This document shows positions 26,495 through 36,164 of a stretch of DNA of 64,000 nucleotides, one piece after another. The notes under the pieces were generated by a model, which was not told where the DNA came from, searched no databases, and was given only the letters and a program-made list of their open reading frames with translations. The stretch comes from Rickettsiales bacterium (GTDB lineage: Bacteria; Pseudomonadota; Alphaproteobacteria; Rickettsiales; JABCZZ01): NCBI GenBank assembly GCA_035765535.1, contig DASTXE010000002.1, positions 107,719-171,718 of the forward strand. Direction: 5' to 3'. The translations under genes were made by a program, and so were the position numbers. The first letter of the stretch is position 1, and every line of letters begins with the position of its first letter.

Positions 26495-27774
26495 TATTTG
26501 ATCCGCTCGATTTGCGCACCGCAGGCCGACAGCTTTTCTTCCAGCCGTTCATAGCCGCGGTCCAGGTGGTAAACGCGGTTGATGATCGTATCGCTTCTGG
26601 CGGCGAGCGCTGCGATAACGAGTGATACCGAAGCACGCAGGTCCGTCGCCATCACTTCGGCCCCCATAAGGCGCGGTGTGCCGCGAATCATGGCCGATGC
26701 GCCGTGCACGTTGATGCGTGCGCCCATGCGCATAAGTTCAGGCACATGCATGAAACGATTTTCAAAAATCGTTTCGGTAATCATGGAAGCGCCTTCGGCT
26801 ACCGTCATCAATGCCATGATCTGCGCCTGCATATCCGTCGGGAAACCGGGATAAGGCTGCGTCATGACGTCAACACCGTGCAGGCCGTTCTTGCGTGCGA
26901 CCAGCACACCATTTTCAGTCGGGGAAATAACCACTCCGGCTTCGGAGAATTTTTCCACGGTCGAGCCGAGAATATCCAGATGGATGCCCAGAAGTTCTAC
27001 ACTCCCACCGGTAATCGCTGCAGCTGCGGCATAAGTACCTGCCTCAATACGGTCGGCAATCACGCGATGTTGCGCAGCGTAAAGCGTCTGTACGCCCTGA
27101 ATCGTAAGCGTATCCGTGCCGATGCCATCAATATGTGCGCCCATTTTAACGAGGCAGTGCGCAAGATCGCTGACTTCGGGTTCGCGCGCGGCATTGCGAA
27201 GGATGGTTTCGCCGTCCGCAAGCGCAGCGGCCATCAGGAGATTTTCCGTTCCTGTCACCGTAACGGTATCGAACGTGATATCCGCGCCGCGCAGGCGGCC
27301 TTTAACATGCGCATTGATGTAACCATCCGCAAGCTCAATCATCGCGCCCATCTGCTCCAGCGCTTTAAGATGCAGATCGATCGGACGCGTGCCAATGGAA
27401 CAGCCGCCCGGCAGCGAAACTTTCGCCTGGCCGAAACGGGCGAGCAGGGGGCCGAGCACCAGCACGGAGGCGCGCATCGTGCGCACAAGATCATAAGGTG
27501 CGGTGAAATTATTAACGGCAGCGGCATTAAGCCCCAGCGTGCGCCCGAAACCGAGCGCGCCAGTTGCTTTTTCATCCATATGCAGTGTCACGCCGTGCTG
27601 GACGAGCAGGTTCGCCATCGTCACCACATCGGCAAGGTAGGGAATATTGGAGAGCTTCAGTTCCTGTTCGCTCAGAAGACAGGCGGCCATCAGCGGCAAC
27701 GCGGCGTTCTTCGCGCCACTGATAGGAATGACGCCATTGAGCGTTTTACCGCCGCGTATACGTATCTTATCCAT
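26494..27774 (-). CDS. murA: UDP-N-acetylglucosamine 1-carboxyvinyltransferase
   Basis: The 426-residue enzyme transfers enolpyruvate from PEP to UDP-GlcNAc, the first committed step of peptidoglycan synthesis and the fosfomycin target. [10 protein letters not shown] (Lys22-Asn23) binds substrate, and the active-site loop [15 protein letters not shown] holds Cys125, the residue alkylated by fosfomycin. The murA-hisG-hisD-UPF0262 run is transcribed leftward as a tight block, each gene overlapping the next. Confidence 0.96.
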   Translation of the reverse strand: MDKIRIRGGKTLNGVIPISGAKNAALPLMAACLLSEQELKLSNIPYLADVVTMANLLVQHGVTLHMDEKATGALGFGRTLGLNAAAVNNFTAPYDLVRTMRASVLVLGPLLARFGQAKVSLPGGCSIGTRPIDLHLKALEQMGAMIELADGYINAHVKGRLRGADITFDTVTVTGTENLLMAAALADGETILRNAAREPEVSDLAHCLVKMGAHIDGIGTDTLTIQGVQTLYAAQHRVIADRIEAGTYAAAAAITGGSVELLGIHLDILGSTVEKFSEAGVVISPTENGVLVARKNGLHGVDVMTQPYPGFPTDMQAQIMALMTVAEGASMITETIFENRFMHVPELMRMGARINVHGASAMIRGTPRLMGAEVMATDLRASVSLVIAALAARSDTIINRVYHLDRGYERLEEKLSACGAQIERIK

Positions 27775-27849
27775 TAATCATCTCTAAAAATCGTCGGGAA
27801 TCTCGTCCACCGTTATAGTGAAGAAATCTGCCCAAATCAATGCGATTTG

Positions 27850-28296
27850 TTACCGTTTTGGTATGCCTTTTCGTGCCAGTTCATCGGCGCGCTCATTAAG
27901 CGGATCGCCGTTATGACCTTTGACCCAGTGCCACTGCACATCGTGCTTACGGGCGGCTTCATCCAGTAACTGCCAGAGATCGGCGTTTTTGACGGGTTTT
28001 TTGTCCGCTGTGCGCCAGTTGTTCTTTTTCCATCCGAAAATCCAGCCGGTTATACCCTGGCGGACGTAATTGCTGTCCGTATAAAGGTTAACTTTGCAGG
28101 GTTTTTTGAGTGAATTAAGCGCCTCAATGGCTGCCATAAGCTCCATGCGGTTATTGGTGGTTTCCGCTTCACCGCCGGAAAGTTCTTTTTCCCTGTCATT
28201 ATAAAGCATGACGGCACCCCAGCCGCCGGGACCGGGATTGCCCGAACATGCGCCGTCCGTGTAAATCGTCACAAGAGGAAGGGAAGCCTCGCTCAT
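27850..28296 (-). CDS. rnhA: Ribonuclease HI
   Basis: The 148-residue enzyme cleaves the RNA strand of RNA-DNA hybrids. The catalytic acids are seen in [17 protein letters not shown] (first Asp), the Glu of [20 protein letters not shown] (second Asp) and the last Asp in [12 protein letters not shown] place the start at 28296 (MSEASLPLV), which overlaps the Atp12 stop by 4 bp (ATGA). The open frame continues upstream but encodes unrelated Arg-rich sequence. Family members are about 150 residues, in agreement. Confidence 0.95.
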   Translation of the reverse strand: MSEASLPLVTIYTDGACSGNPGPGGWGAVMLYNDREKELSGGEAETTNNRMELMAAIEALNSLKKPCKVNLYTDSNYVRQGITGWIFGWKKNNWRTADKKPVKNADLWQLLDEAARKHDVQWHWVKGHNGDPLNERADELARKGIPKR

Positions 28297-28979
28297 GCGT
28301 GCCCGCCAGACTTTTGCAACAGGGCCAGAAATGCGCCGGCGGCACGAATATCTTCCAGTAGCTTTTCCATGCGGGCTTCTTTCTCGTCGTCCACTCCCCA
28401 CTGGGCGGTTTCAAAACTTTCTTCCAGATGGCTCGCCTGAAAGGCGCGATCCGCATCCAGCACCCCTTCAAGAAAAGCCAGGGCGATCACAATAGAAGAA
28501 AGCGGTTTGACAACGCTGGCGAGTACAGCCAGATGCCATATGTCATATTGCCGCAAATGTGCTTCCAGCTTCGAGCGATTTTCGGGAGGCTGGGGGATAG
28601 GCATGATGCCATCCGTGATCTGCAACTGGAGCGAAAGCGTGTTCTTTGCCCATCGTACCAGCGGATCGAGAATATCTTGCTGCAATGCGGAAAGTTCAGG
28701 AATATTGCCGGCGCGGTAGCAGATCTGGTCCGTATCGCAATAGGCAAGAATATCATCTACTAGCTGCGGTCTTTGATGCGATGCAATATCAATGGCGATG
28801 CAGGCGATCTGCGTGAGCGGCATCAGCTCTTTACGCGGTGTATTACCCTGGGCACGCCATTCCTGGGCTACCATATCCGCAAGTGTGGCATTCGGCAGAG
28901 CCAGTGTCCTGCCGCGCGGTGTCATCAACGGCTTGCCGTCACATAATAATGTCAAATTCTCGACTGAAATCTTTTTCAT
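28293..28979 (-). CDS. Atp12-family F1-ATPase assembly chaperone
   Basis: The 228-residue protein matches the ATP12/ATPAF2 family, a chaperone that binds the alpha subunit during F1 assembly in mitochondria and is widespread in alphaproteobacteria. Signature stretches are [19 protein letters not shown], the [12 protein letters not shown] motif, [11 protein letters not shown] and the C-terminal [12 protein letters not shown] (family: AEQWGEDAEA). The N-terminal strand-rich part and the helical C-terminal part are both present. It is co-transcribed with rnhA. Occurrence next to rnhA does not itself indicate a shared role. Confidence 0.88.
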   Translation of the reverse strand: MKKISVENLTLLCDGKPLMTPRGRTLALPNATLADMVAQEWRAQGNTPRKELMPLTQIACIAIDIASHQRPQLVDDILAYCDTDQICYRAGNIPELSALQQDILDPLVRWAKNTLSLQLQITDGIMPIPQPPENRSKLEAHLRQYDIWHLAVLASVVKPLSSIVIALAFLEGVLDADRAFQASHLEESFETAQWGVDDEKEARMEKLLEDIRAAGAFLALLQKSGGHA

Positions 28980-29030
28980 TGTTCTTAGCTACCACTCCTG
29001 TTTATTATGGCAACCGGAAAGGTAACCCCT

Positions 29031-29879
29031 ATGGCTAAAATTGATCCTGAAAATACGATTGCGTTCATGGGCGTCGCGGGAGCGAATGCCGATCTGGCAT
29101 GCCGCCAGAAATATCCCTATATGCAGACGCTTTCCTGCGCCTCGTTTGAAGATGTCTTTCAGGCGGTGAGCCAGGGCAAGGCAAAGTTTGGCATGATCCC
29201 GATTGAAAATTCCCACGCGGGCCGCGTGGCGGAAATCCATCAGATCCTGCCGAAAACGGATTTGCGGATCGTGGCGGAGCATTTCCAGCGTATCGAGCAT
29301 TTCCTGCTCGCCCCCAAAGGCGCAAGCCTCTCCACCGTTAAGGAAGTTTACTCACATCCGCAGGCACTGATGCAATGCCGCGATCATTTGCGTAAATTGG
29401 GACTGGAACCGCACTCTTATTCCAACACGGCCAAGGCGGCAGCGGATGTCGCCCAGTGGAATGATCCGTCAAAGGCAGCTATTGCTTCCACGTTGGCGGC
29501 GGAGCTTTACGGACTGCAATGCCTTAAAGAGCATATCGAGGATTCCAAGGATAACGTCACCGTGTTTGTGACGCTTGCGCGTGAGCCGGTGGAACTGGAT
29601 ACGGCCACCAAGGTTTTAACGACAATGCTGTTCACAGTGCGCAATATTCCGGCGGCGCTTTATAAAGCGCTTGGCGGTTTTGCGACCAACAGCATTAATA
29701 TGATTAAGCTGGAAAGCTATATACCGGGCGGCATCTCCGCCGCCGCGCAGTTCTTCCTGACCGTGGAAGGGCACCCGGACGACCGCCTGATGCGTCTGGC
29801 GCTGGAAGAGCTGAAGTTCTTTTGTGAGGAAGTCAGCATCATAGGTGTCTATAACGCCGATGCCGAAAGGTATAAATAA
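29031..29879 (+). CDS. pheA: Prephenate dehydratase
   Basis: The 282-residue enzyme makes phenylpyruvate from prephenate for phenylalanine synthesis. The PDT domain (residues ~8-185) has IAFMGVAGANADLACRQKYP, FGMIPIENSHAGRV and SHPQALMQCRDHL. An ACT regulatory domain follows (~200-275), with NMIKLESYIPGG in the position of the Phe-binding ESRP motif. The form is monofunctional, with no chorismate mutase domain, as usual in alphaproteobacteria. I choose ATG 29031 because AAAGG lies upstream; ATG 29007 is an in-frame alternative with no such site. Confidence 0.92.
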   Translation: MAKIDPENTIAFMGVAGANADLACRQKYPYMQTLSCASFEDVFQAVSQGKAKFGMIPIENSHAGRVAEIHQILPKTDLRIVAEHFQRIEHFLLAPKGASLSTVKEVYSHPQALMQCRDHLRKLGLEPHSYSNTAKAAADVAQWNDPSKAAIASTLAAELYGLQCLKEHIEDSKDNVTVFVTLAREPVELDTATKVLTTMLFTVRNIPAALYKALGGFATNSINMIKLESYIPGGISAAAQFFLTVEGHPDDRLMRLALEELKFFCEEVSIIGVYNADAERYK

Positions 29880-29880
29880 T

Positions 29881-30138
29881 ATGCTCAAGAAAATAGCCGT
29901 GACGCTGCTGACGCTCACGGTTGCGGCTTCCATAAGCAATCCGGCTTTCGCACGCCGCAGTAGCTCAGGCCATAGCAGCAGCGGACATCACAGCTCCTCG
30001 CACCGCTCTTCCGGACATGCTAAGAAGGTCAAATACGAACCGTATAAAAGTCCGCAAAGATATAAAGTAAGGCATTGCAAGAAAGCAGGGTGCTATAAAA
30101 AGCATCCCGAGGGCAGCTATCTCGTTTATCCAAAATAA
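29881..30138 (+). CDS. Small secreted Ser/His-rich protein
   Basis: The 85-residue protein starts 1 bp after the prephenate dehydratase stop, with GAAAGG upstream. A signal peptide of about 23 residues ends in NPAFA. The mature part opens with a Ser/His/Gly-rich stretch (SSSGHSSSGHHSSSHRSSGH) and continues into a basic segment with two cysteines (RHCKKAGCYKKH). The histidine clusters could bind metal, and the paired cysteines a disulfide; both are inference. No family recognised. Confidence 0.65.
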   Translation: MLKKIAVTLLTLTVAASISNPAFARRSSSGHSSSGHHSSSHRSSGHAKKVKYEPYKSPQRYKVRHCKKAGCYKKHPEGSYLVYPK

Positions 30139-30180
30139 TCCGGCGTATGTTTTCGGGGCCTGGCGTGTGCCGGGATCAGG

Positions 30181-31638
30181 TCAGGCCACCAGTTTTTTTA
30201 TGATATTCGTGGTGCTGTAACCTTCTTTCAAAGGCACCAGAACCACTTCTCCACCATAACTTTCCACCAGTTCGTGACCGACAACCTGGTGCTTCTGGTA
30301 ATCTGCGCCTTTGGCAAGCACATCAGGGCGCAGGGCTTCCAAGAGCCGCATAGGCGTGTCTTCGCCAAAGATCACCACCATATCGACCACGGAGAGCGAG
30401 GCCAGCAGCAATGCGCGCTCCATTTCGCTGTTTACCGGCCTGCTTTCACCTTTAAGGCGTTTGACGGAAGCGTCGCTGTTGAGAGCCACGATCAGCCGGT
30501 CGCAATGGCTTTTCGTGCGGTTGAGAATCGCAAGATGACCGGAATGGATAAGATCGAAACAGCCGTTCGTGAAGCCAACTTTACGCCCCTCGCGCTTCCA
30601 CTTCTCCACTTGGACGATAGCATCTTCCAGCATGAGAATCTTATGCGTGCCGCCGGTCTTTTCCTGCACGAATAACTCGGTCTTGAGATCCTGCGCGGCA
30701 ATAGTAGCAGTGCCAAGCTTACCCACCACAACGCCTGCGGCAGTGTTGGCGAGGATTGCGGAATCCAGCAATGGCATGCCTGAAGCGATGCCGAGCGCCA
30801 GCGTGGCAATGGCGGTATCGCCTGCGCCGGAGACGTCGAACACTTCATGGGCCCGTGCCGGAATATGATGCACATTACCGTCGCGGCTGACGAGCGACAT
30901 GCCGTCCTTGCTGCGTGTGACCAGGATATGCTCAAGGTCATGCGACTGGATCAACGCCTTTGCTGCGCTAATAATATCGGCTTCGTTCTTGAGCTCGCGA
31001 TGAGCGGCAACGGAAAGCTCGTGAAGGTTCGGGCTGATGAGCGTTGCACCGGCATAAACGCCGAAGTCACGCGATTTCGGATCGACGATCACCGGTTTAT
31101 TCTTCGCTTTGGCTGCGGAAATAATACCCTGCAGTACCGCACGCGTGAGCAGGCCTTTGCCGTAATCGGAGAGGATGATAGCATCCACATTATCAAGCTC
31201 GCTTGCCACGGCGTCCAGCACACGGCGCTCCGTATCCTCGCTGATGGCGCTCACCACCTCTTTATCCGCGCGAAGTACCTGGTGCGATCCGGCGACGTAG
31301 CGAGTCTTGGTCGTTGTCAGGCGGTTGCTTTCGGTCAGCATATAGGGCAGTACATTGCGTTCCTGACCGATCATGGATGCGATATCATGACCGACCTTGT
31401 CGTGGCCGATAACCGAAACCAGCACCGTGTTCGCGCCAAGTGATACGATGTTACGCATCACGTTACCCGCCCCGCCGAGCATGGTCTTTTCTTCCTTAAT
31501 ACCGAAAACGGGAATCGGCGCTTCCGGCGAAATTCTTTCCACGACGCCGTACACAAACTGGTCGAGCATGATATCGCCGACGCAGAGAATGCGGATCTTG
31601 CCGAAATTATCGACGACGGAATTATAATAATCGGACAT
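30181..31638 (-). CDS. hldE: Bifunctional heptose kinase/adenylyltransferase HldE
   Basis: The 485-residue fusion makes ADP-heptose for the lipopolysaccharide inner core. Residues ~1-325 are a ribokinase-like D-glycero-D-manno-heptose-7-phosphate kinase, with FVYGVVERISPEAPIP, GGAGNVMRNIVSLG and the catalytic DVSGAGDTAIATLAL. Residues ~345-485 are the heptose-1-phosphate adenylyltransferase, with VGFTNGCFDLIHSGHLAIL (HxGH nucleotide-binding motif). The long gap upstream (31639-32247) separates it from ppk. Confidence 0.95.
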   Translation of the reverse strand: MSDYYNSVVDNFGKIRILCVGDIMLDQFVYGVVERISPEAPIPVFGIKEEKTMLGGAGNVMRNIVSLGANTVLVSVIGHDKVGHDIASMIGQERNVLPYMLTESNRLTTTKTRYVAGSHQVLRADKEVVSAISEDTERRVLDAVASELDNVDAIILSDYGKGLLTRAVLQGIISAAKAKNKPVIVDPKSRDFGVYAGATLISPNLHELSVAAHRELKNEADIISAAKALIQSHDLEHILVTRSKDGMSLVSRDGNVHHIPARAHEVFDVSGAGDTAIATLALGIASGMPLLDSAILANTAAGVVVGKLGTATIAAQDLKTELFVQEKTGGTHKILMLEDAIVQVEKWKREGRKVGFTNGCFDLIHSGHLAILNRTKSHCDRLIVALNSDASVKRLKGESRPVNSEMERALLLASLSVVDMVVIFGEDTPMRLLEALRPDVLAKGADYQKHQVVGHELVESYGGEVVLVPLKEGYSTTNIIKKLVA

Positions 31639-31849
31639 CGAAATACCCCTTTGAAGTTGCGGGTTTTATACATGAACCAGCTGCCGGCGGCAACTAATAT
31701 CACTAAATTTGGAATATTATTGTTGTTATACAGTATTTTGATGTGCTTTGCCTGATATTTTTGCGCCTAATGTTTTTGCCTGAGGGAAAAACTGGCTGTT
31801 TGTGTATTATGGCAGAAATTTCATATTTGCAGAGTTGAATGTGTATATT

Positions 31850-32201
31850 GGAAATGTTACCCTTAAGTGAATTTGCTCGCACTTTTAAGGTTATATCTAT
31901 GTTGTTGAGAGTGTGAGCATAGGCTTGGCGCAATATACGATGCGCTAAGTACCTACAACTCCCACGAAGGGGGGGTATTATGCTGGGAACAGCAAGGAAG
32001 TTTGCCATAAGAATGGCAAGCCAAGTGCTGTGTTTCGTCTGCTTCAATGGCTTGGATGAAGCGCAGCGGTGCAAAAAAACAAGCGCCTGCATTGAGGCAG
32101 GTGCAGGTACGCCGTATCACCACCTAGACTGCTGCCCGTTCTAGTAAAAATGGCACTGGATCATCCTTTCAGGGGATTGTTAGGTGCCATTTGGGCAGCA
32201 G
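31850..32201. other. Hairpin-rich non-coding region, possible structured RNA
   Basis: The 609-bp gap between ppk and hldE has no convincing gene. Its right half is dense in inverted repeats: a GC hairpin at about 32075-32105 (GCGCCTGC/GCAGGTGC), a pairing near 32038-32066 (CTGCTTCA with TGAAGCGCAG), and a nested hairpin at 32129-32201. The last pairs CTGCTGCCC with GGGCAGCAG outside and AAATGGCAC with GTGCCATTT inside. The outer left arm could alternatively lie in a CTAGA...TCTAG hairpin, giving mutually exclusive folds. I could not match this to tmRNA, 6S, SRP or RNase P RNA. The strand is undecided. The left part, 31639-31850, is AT-rich and shows nothing clear. Confidence 0.4.
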
Positions 32202-32247
32202 TAGATTTTAAAACGCAATGCACTCACAAGTGCCAAATTATATAGCG

Positions 32248-34377
32248 CTAATTTTCCTTTATAGCCGATTTTGCCTTGGCAAGCGCTTTGCCGCGCCCGG
32301 AAAGCGAAGGATTATGCATGAAATAATCATGTGCCGAGAAACTCTTTTCGTTGTGCGGTGTTTTAATGTATTCCCCTGAAGGTTGCAGTGACCATGAGTT
32401 TTTATGGTCGTTCAGGTTAGCCACCATGATCTGCCCCATGATCTGGCTGTGCACGGTGGGGTTCTCAATTGGCATCATCGCCTCAACGCGCCAATCGAAA
32501 TTACGCGGCATCCAGTCGGCGGAGGAGAGATAAACCTTGGCGTCTGGGGAAGGCATGGGGTTGCCGCCGGAGAAACAGAAAATGCGCGCATGTTCCAGAA
32601 AACGCCCGATCACGCTTTTCACACGAATATTTTCTGAGAGGCCTGGAACGCCTGGACGCAGGCAGCAGATACCGCGCACAACCAGGTCGATTTGCACTTT
32701 GTGCTGTGATGCATTATAGAGCGCTTCAATAATCTCCGGGTCGACCAGCGCATTCATCTTTGCCCAGATAGCGGCAGGTTTTCCGGCTTTTGCGTGCTCC
32801 ACCTCATCTGCAATCAGCTTCAGCAGCTTCTTGCGCATATCGGTGGGCGCAATAATCATCTTTTTCAATGACTGCGGCGGCGCATACCCCGTCAGGAAGT
32901 TAAAGATCTGTGCCACGTCATGACAAATAACCTTATCGCAGGTAAACAGCGATAAATCCGTGTAAATCTTGGCCGTAGCGGGGTGATAGTTGCCGGTGCC
33001 GAAATGCACGTAAGAACGCAGTTTGCCTTCCACATGGCGCGTGACGAACGACATTTTGCAATGCGTTTTCAGATGCACGAAACCGTAGACCACCTGTGCA
33101 CCTGCGCGTTCCAGGTCGCGCGCCCATTTGATATTAGCTTCCTCATCGAAGCGGGCTTTGAGCTCCACCACCGCCGTGACTGACTTACCGGCTTCTGCCG
33201 CTTCGATCAGCGCCTGTACAATAGGGGAATCCTGGCTCGTGCGGTAAAGCGTCTGCTTGATGGAAACCACGTCCTTGTCGGCAGCAGCCTGGCGCAGAAA
33301 CTGTACGACAACATCAAAACTTTCGAACGGATGGTGTACGACCATGTCCTTGGCTTCAATAGCGGCAAAATAATCACCGCCGAAGTCCGTAATGCGTTCC
33401 GGGAAACGCACGGTATATTGGGTGTATTTCAGGTCCGGGCGGGGAAGCGCATAGATTTCTGACAGGTTCGAAAGACCAATCATGCCTTGTGAAGAGACGA
33501 TATCGGCTGATTCCACCTGCATTTGGGTCAGGATGAACTGTTTAAGATTTTCAGGTGTTCCTGAAGCGATTTTGATGCGGATAACACGACCGCGTTTACG
33601 GCGTTTTACGGCTCTTTCAAAATAGCGCACAAGGTCGTCACCTTCGTCCGCTACGTCCAGATCGGAATCGCGCACAATGCGCAGCAATGTGGAAGCCAGC
33701 CGTTCAGAACGGGGAAATAACTCTTTGAAATTCAGTTCAATAAGGTCTTCCAGCCGGATCAGGCGAATATGATGCGGATGCTTTTTGTTTGAAGGAGGTA
33801 GTTGAATGAAGCGTGCCAGTTTTTGCGGGAATGGCACCACGGCAATCTGCTCCGTTTTCTTCTTGGCGCCGCGCGCAAGCAGGAAGAGCTGGGCCAGCCC
33901 CAGATTAGGCAGGAAAGGGAAGGGATGCGCCGGGTCGATGGCGATAGGCGTGAGTACCGGAAATATATTTTCCAGGAAGTGCTTCTTCAGCCAGTTGATT
34001 TCACTGGTGGAAAGTTCGTTCAGGTCGGTAATGCGGATATGGTGTCCGGTTAGCTCTTCCTGCAGTTCTTTCCATATTTTCTGCTGCACTGTGGTGATGT
34101 TATGGATTTCATTGTTGATCTTCGCCAGCTGCTCGGCGGTCGTAAGCCCGTCATCACTCACCAGCGAGGACTGGGCACGGATATGATCCATGAGCCCCGC
34201 CACCCTGACCATAATGAACTCATCAAGGTTTTTGGAAGAAATCGACAGGAAATTGACGCGCTCGAGGATCGGGTTTTCCTTGTTTGCAGCCTGCTCAAGC
34301 ACGCGGGAATTGAAGGCAAGCCAGGAGAGCTCGCGATTGAGAAAAAGGGCCTGCGGTTCAGAGCGGTTATGCGACAT
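32248..34377 (-). CDS. ppk: Polyphosphate kinase 1
   Basis: The 709-residue enzyme polymerises the gamma-phosphate of ATP into polyphosphate. The N-terminal block LFLNRELSWLAFNSRVLEQA is diagnostic of PPK1. The two catalytic histidines are seen in RSYVHFGTGNYHPATAKIYT, equivalent to the phosphorylated His435 of E. coli, and in RFLEHARIFCF, equivalent to His592. Full length. Polyphosphate serves as an energy and phosphate store and in stress responses. No ppx lies next to it, unlike in many gammaproteobacteria. Confidence 0.96.
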   Translation of the reverse strand: MSHNRSEPQALFLNRELSWLAFNSRVLEQAANKENPILERVNFLSISSKNLDEFIMVRVAGLMDHIRAQSSLVSDDGLTTAEQLAKINNEIHNITTVQQKIWKELQEELTGHHIRITDLNELSTSEINWLKKHFLENIFPVLTPIAIDPAHPFPFLPNLGLAQLFLLARGAKKKTEQIAVVPFPQKLARFIQLPPSNKKHPHHIRLIRLEDLIELNFKELFPRSERLASTLLRIVRDSDLDVADEGDDLVRYFERAVKRRKRGRVIRIKIASGTPENLKQFILTQMQVESADIVSSQGMIGLSNLSEIYALPRPDLKYTQYTVRFPERITDFGGDYFAAIEAKDMVVHHPFESFDVVVQFLRQAAADKDVVSIKQTLYRTSQDSPIVQALIEAAEAGKSVTAVVELKARFDEEANIKWARDLERAGAQVVYGFVHLKTHCKMSFVTRHVEGKLRSYVHFGTGNYHPATAKIYTDLSLFTCDKVICHDVAQIFNFLTGYAPPQSLKKMIIAPTDMRKKLLKLIADEVEHAKAGKPAAIWAKMNALVDPEIIEALYNASQHKVQIDLVVRGICCLRPGVPGLSENIRVKSVIGRFLEHARIFCFSGGNPMPSPDAKVYLSSADWMPRNFDWRVEAMMPIENPTVHSQIMGQIMVANLNDHKNSWSLQPSGEYIKTPHNEKSFSAHDYFMHNPSLSGRGKALAKAKSAIKEN

Positions 34378-34498
34378 AAATCCTATGTTTAGATACCTAG
34401 CTTATGCTATATATAACATAATCTTGTAAGGCTTGCGAGTCCAGTATCTTATGAGAAATAAAGCTAAAGTGTCATATAAAATTCATAAATAGAAGGTT

Positions 34499-34641
34499 GC
34501 CTAAACCGCACTTAGGCATAAAATGCTTGCGTCTTGCCTGTTCAGTTGTCGGAAACTTAAGTTGTTTCCCTGAACGGCTATAGCCAGCATGCATATACGT
34601 TGCCTGCGGCTTCGTTTGTGTCTTGCTGACCGAAACAAGAC
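34499..34641 (+). promoter_or_regulatory. Cluster of hairpins upstream of the small zinc-finger ORF and carA
   Basis: Three inverted repeats lie in the 310-bp gap after ppk: GCCTAA/TTAGGC (34499-34517), a nested one of GTTCAG-N5-GGAAAC-N7-GTTTCC-CTGAAC (34540-34575), and GTCTTG/CAAGAC (34620-34641). They precede two small ORFs and carA and could form a leader. No T-tract follows them directly. The remainder of the gap (34378-34498) is AT-rich and may carry promoters. Confidence 0.4.
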
Positions 34642-34687
34642 TAGGCCCCCTTGTCCAGAACGATTTGGGAAGGGAGGTGTGCGTGCA

Positions 34688-34801
34688 ATGTTGAAACGGA
34701 TTATTGCATCTATTCTGCGTCCGCGTTTGCCCGGATGGACTTGCATCTGTGGCAAAGTAAACTCTGACGCAGCAATGAGCTGCACGAGCTGCGGCCGATA
34801 A
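34688..34801 (+). CDS. 37-residue protein resembling a RanBP2-type zinc finger
   Basis: A short ORF starts at ATG 34688 with a strong AAGGGAGGT ribosome-binding site ten bases upstream. After a basic, hydrophobic N-terminus (LKRIIASILRPRLP) it reads GWTCICGKVNSDAAMSCTSC. The W-x-C-x-C-x3-N-x6-C-x2-C arrangement mirrors the RanBP2 zinc ribbon (W-x-C-x(2-4)-C-x3-N-x6-C-x2-C), with only one residue between the first cysteines. It likely binds zinc. Its stop overlaps the next small ORF by one base. It may be a free-standing microprotein, or a translated leader of the car genes. Confidence 0.5.
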   Translation: MLKRIIASILRPRLPGWTCICGKVNSDAAMSCTSCGR

Positions 34802-34965
34802 TGAATAATGAAACGGCGGATCAGTACCAGGCCGGCGTTTCAGCGGTGGCTCCTTGGTCGTCTCCTGAGGGGGATGTGCCAAGGGGTCATCTGCTAAAAG
34901 ATGCTGCTGGTAAGAACCCAAGATTGTTGAACAGTGCGCTTGACACCGGGAAGCTTTGCCCTTAG
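34801..34965 (+). CDS. 54-residue small ORF coupled to the zinc-finger ORF
   Basis: The ATG overlaps the stop of the preceding small ORF (TAATG), and translation continues for 54 codons (MNNETADQYQAGVSAVAPWS and onward) to TAG, 32 bp before carA. No domain is recognisable. The coupling to a well-initiated ORF is the only support. It might equally be chance. Confidence 0.3.
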   Translation: MNNETADQYQAGVSAVAPWSSPEGDVPRGHLLKDAAGKNPRLLNSALDTGKLCP

Positions 34966-34997
34966 AGTCCGCAAAATTCGACGGAGTACACCCCTAA

Positions 34998-36164
34998 ATG
35001 TTAAGAGAGAATAACGAACTGCCTTCACATATGAACGCAGCCTTGTTGCTTGCGGACGGAACAATATTTTATGGAAAGGCGCTGGGCGCCGCCGGAACGG
35101 TTTTCGGGGAAATTTGCTTCAATACAGCAATGACCGGTTACCAGGAAATCATGACGGATCCTTCCTATAATGGCCAGATCGTTACTTTTACTTTCCCCCA
35201 TATCGGCAATGTCGGTTGCAACGCGCAGGATATAGAAAGCGATTCCGGCAGGCATCTCGGAGCATGCGGGCTTGTAGTGCGCCAGGGGATCACGGAACCC
35301 TCCAACTACCGTGCTACGCTGCATTTCGACGACTGGCTGATTAAAAAGAAAATTACGGGTATCAGTGGAGTGGATACGCGCGCGCTGACCCGTCATATCC
35401 GCAAGAACGGTGCGCAGAATGTAGCGATTATAGCAGGCTCAGAACCGCTCAGTATGCAGAAACTGCAGCAGGCATATGAAGAACTGAAACGCCATCCTTC
35501 ACTTAAAGGTATGGAACTGGCGAAGAAAGTGACGGTTGCAAAACCGTACGAATGGATCGAACCGCGCCTCCTGCTGACGGGCAGCAAACCGCAGACCATC
35601 AAACATCATGTGGTGGCGGTCGATTACGGTGAGAAGCTCAATATTCTGCGCTGTCTGGCAAGCCTGGGCTGCAAGATAACAGTTGTTCCGGCGGAAACGT
35701 CGGCGGAAGAAATTCTGGCGCTGAAGCCGGATGGCGTGTTCCTGTCCAACGGTCCCGGCGATCCGGCAGCGACCGGCCAGTATGCGGTTCCGGTGATTCG
35801 TAAGCTTGTGGATTCCGGCCTTCCGGTGTTCGGTATATGTCTGGGTCATCAGATGCTGGCGCTGGCGCTCGGGGGCAAGACGGAAAAGATGCATCAGGGC
35901 CATCGTGGCGCAAACCATCCAGTAAAACATCTGGAAACGGGCAAAGTTGAAATCACCAGCCAGAACCACGGCTTTGTGGTGAGCGAAGATCTGCCGCCGG
36001 AACTAGAAGTGACGCACCGCTCGCTATTTGACGGCACAATCCAGGGACTGAAGCATAAGAGCAAACCGGTTTTCTGTGTCCAGGGCCACCCGGAAGCTTC
36101 CCCAGGGCCGCATGATAGCCTGTACCTGTTCGAGAAGTTTGTGGGAATGATGAATAATGCGTAG
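34998..36164 (+). CDS. carA: Carbamoyl-phosphate synthase small subunit
   Basis: The 388-residue glutaminase subunit feeds ammonia from glutamine to CarB for arginine and pyrimidine synthesis. The N-terminal domain starts LLLADGTIFYGKALG, with GYQEIMTDPSYNGQIVTFTF. The C-terminal class I amidotransferase has the nucleophile in FGICLGHQMLALALGG and the His/Glu pair in GHPEASPGPHDS. The ATG at 34998 has a GGAG about 12 bases upstream; ATG 35031 is an alternative. A lipoprotein gene separates it from carB, overlapping carA by 8 bp. Confidence 0.96.
   Translation: MLRENNELPSHMNAALLLADGTIFYGKALGAAGTVFGEICFNTAMTGYQEIMTDPSYNGQIVTFTFPHIGNVGCNAQDIESDSGRHLGACGLVVRQGITEPSNYRATLHFDDWLIKKKITGISGVDTRALTRHIRKNGAQNVAIIAGSEPLSMQKLQQAYEELKRHPSLKGMELAKKVTVAKPYEWIEPRLLLTGSKPQTIKHHVVAVDYGEKLNILRCLASLGCKITVVPAETSAEEILALKPDGVFLSNGPGDPAATGQYAVPVIRKLVDSGLPVFGICLGHQMLALALGGKTEKMHQGHRGANHPVKHLETGKVEITSQNHGFVVSEDLPPELEVTHRSLFDGTIQGLKHKSKPVFCVQGHPEASPGPHDSLYLFEKFVGMMNNA

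Noticed and set aside
31703..32092. A 129-codon frame in the ppk-hldE gap
   Set aside because: No ribosome-binding site, no recognisable protein features, and it runs across several hairpins.
31850..32201. tmRNA, 6S, SRP or RNase P RNA
   Set aside because: None of the conserved core sequences of these RNAs could be recognised on either strand.
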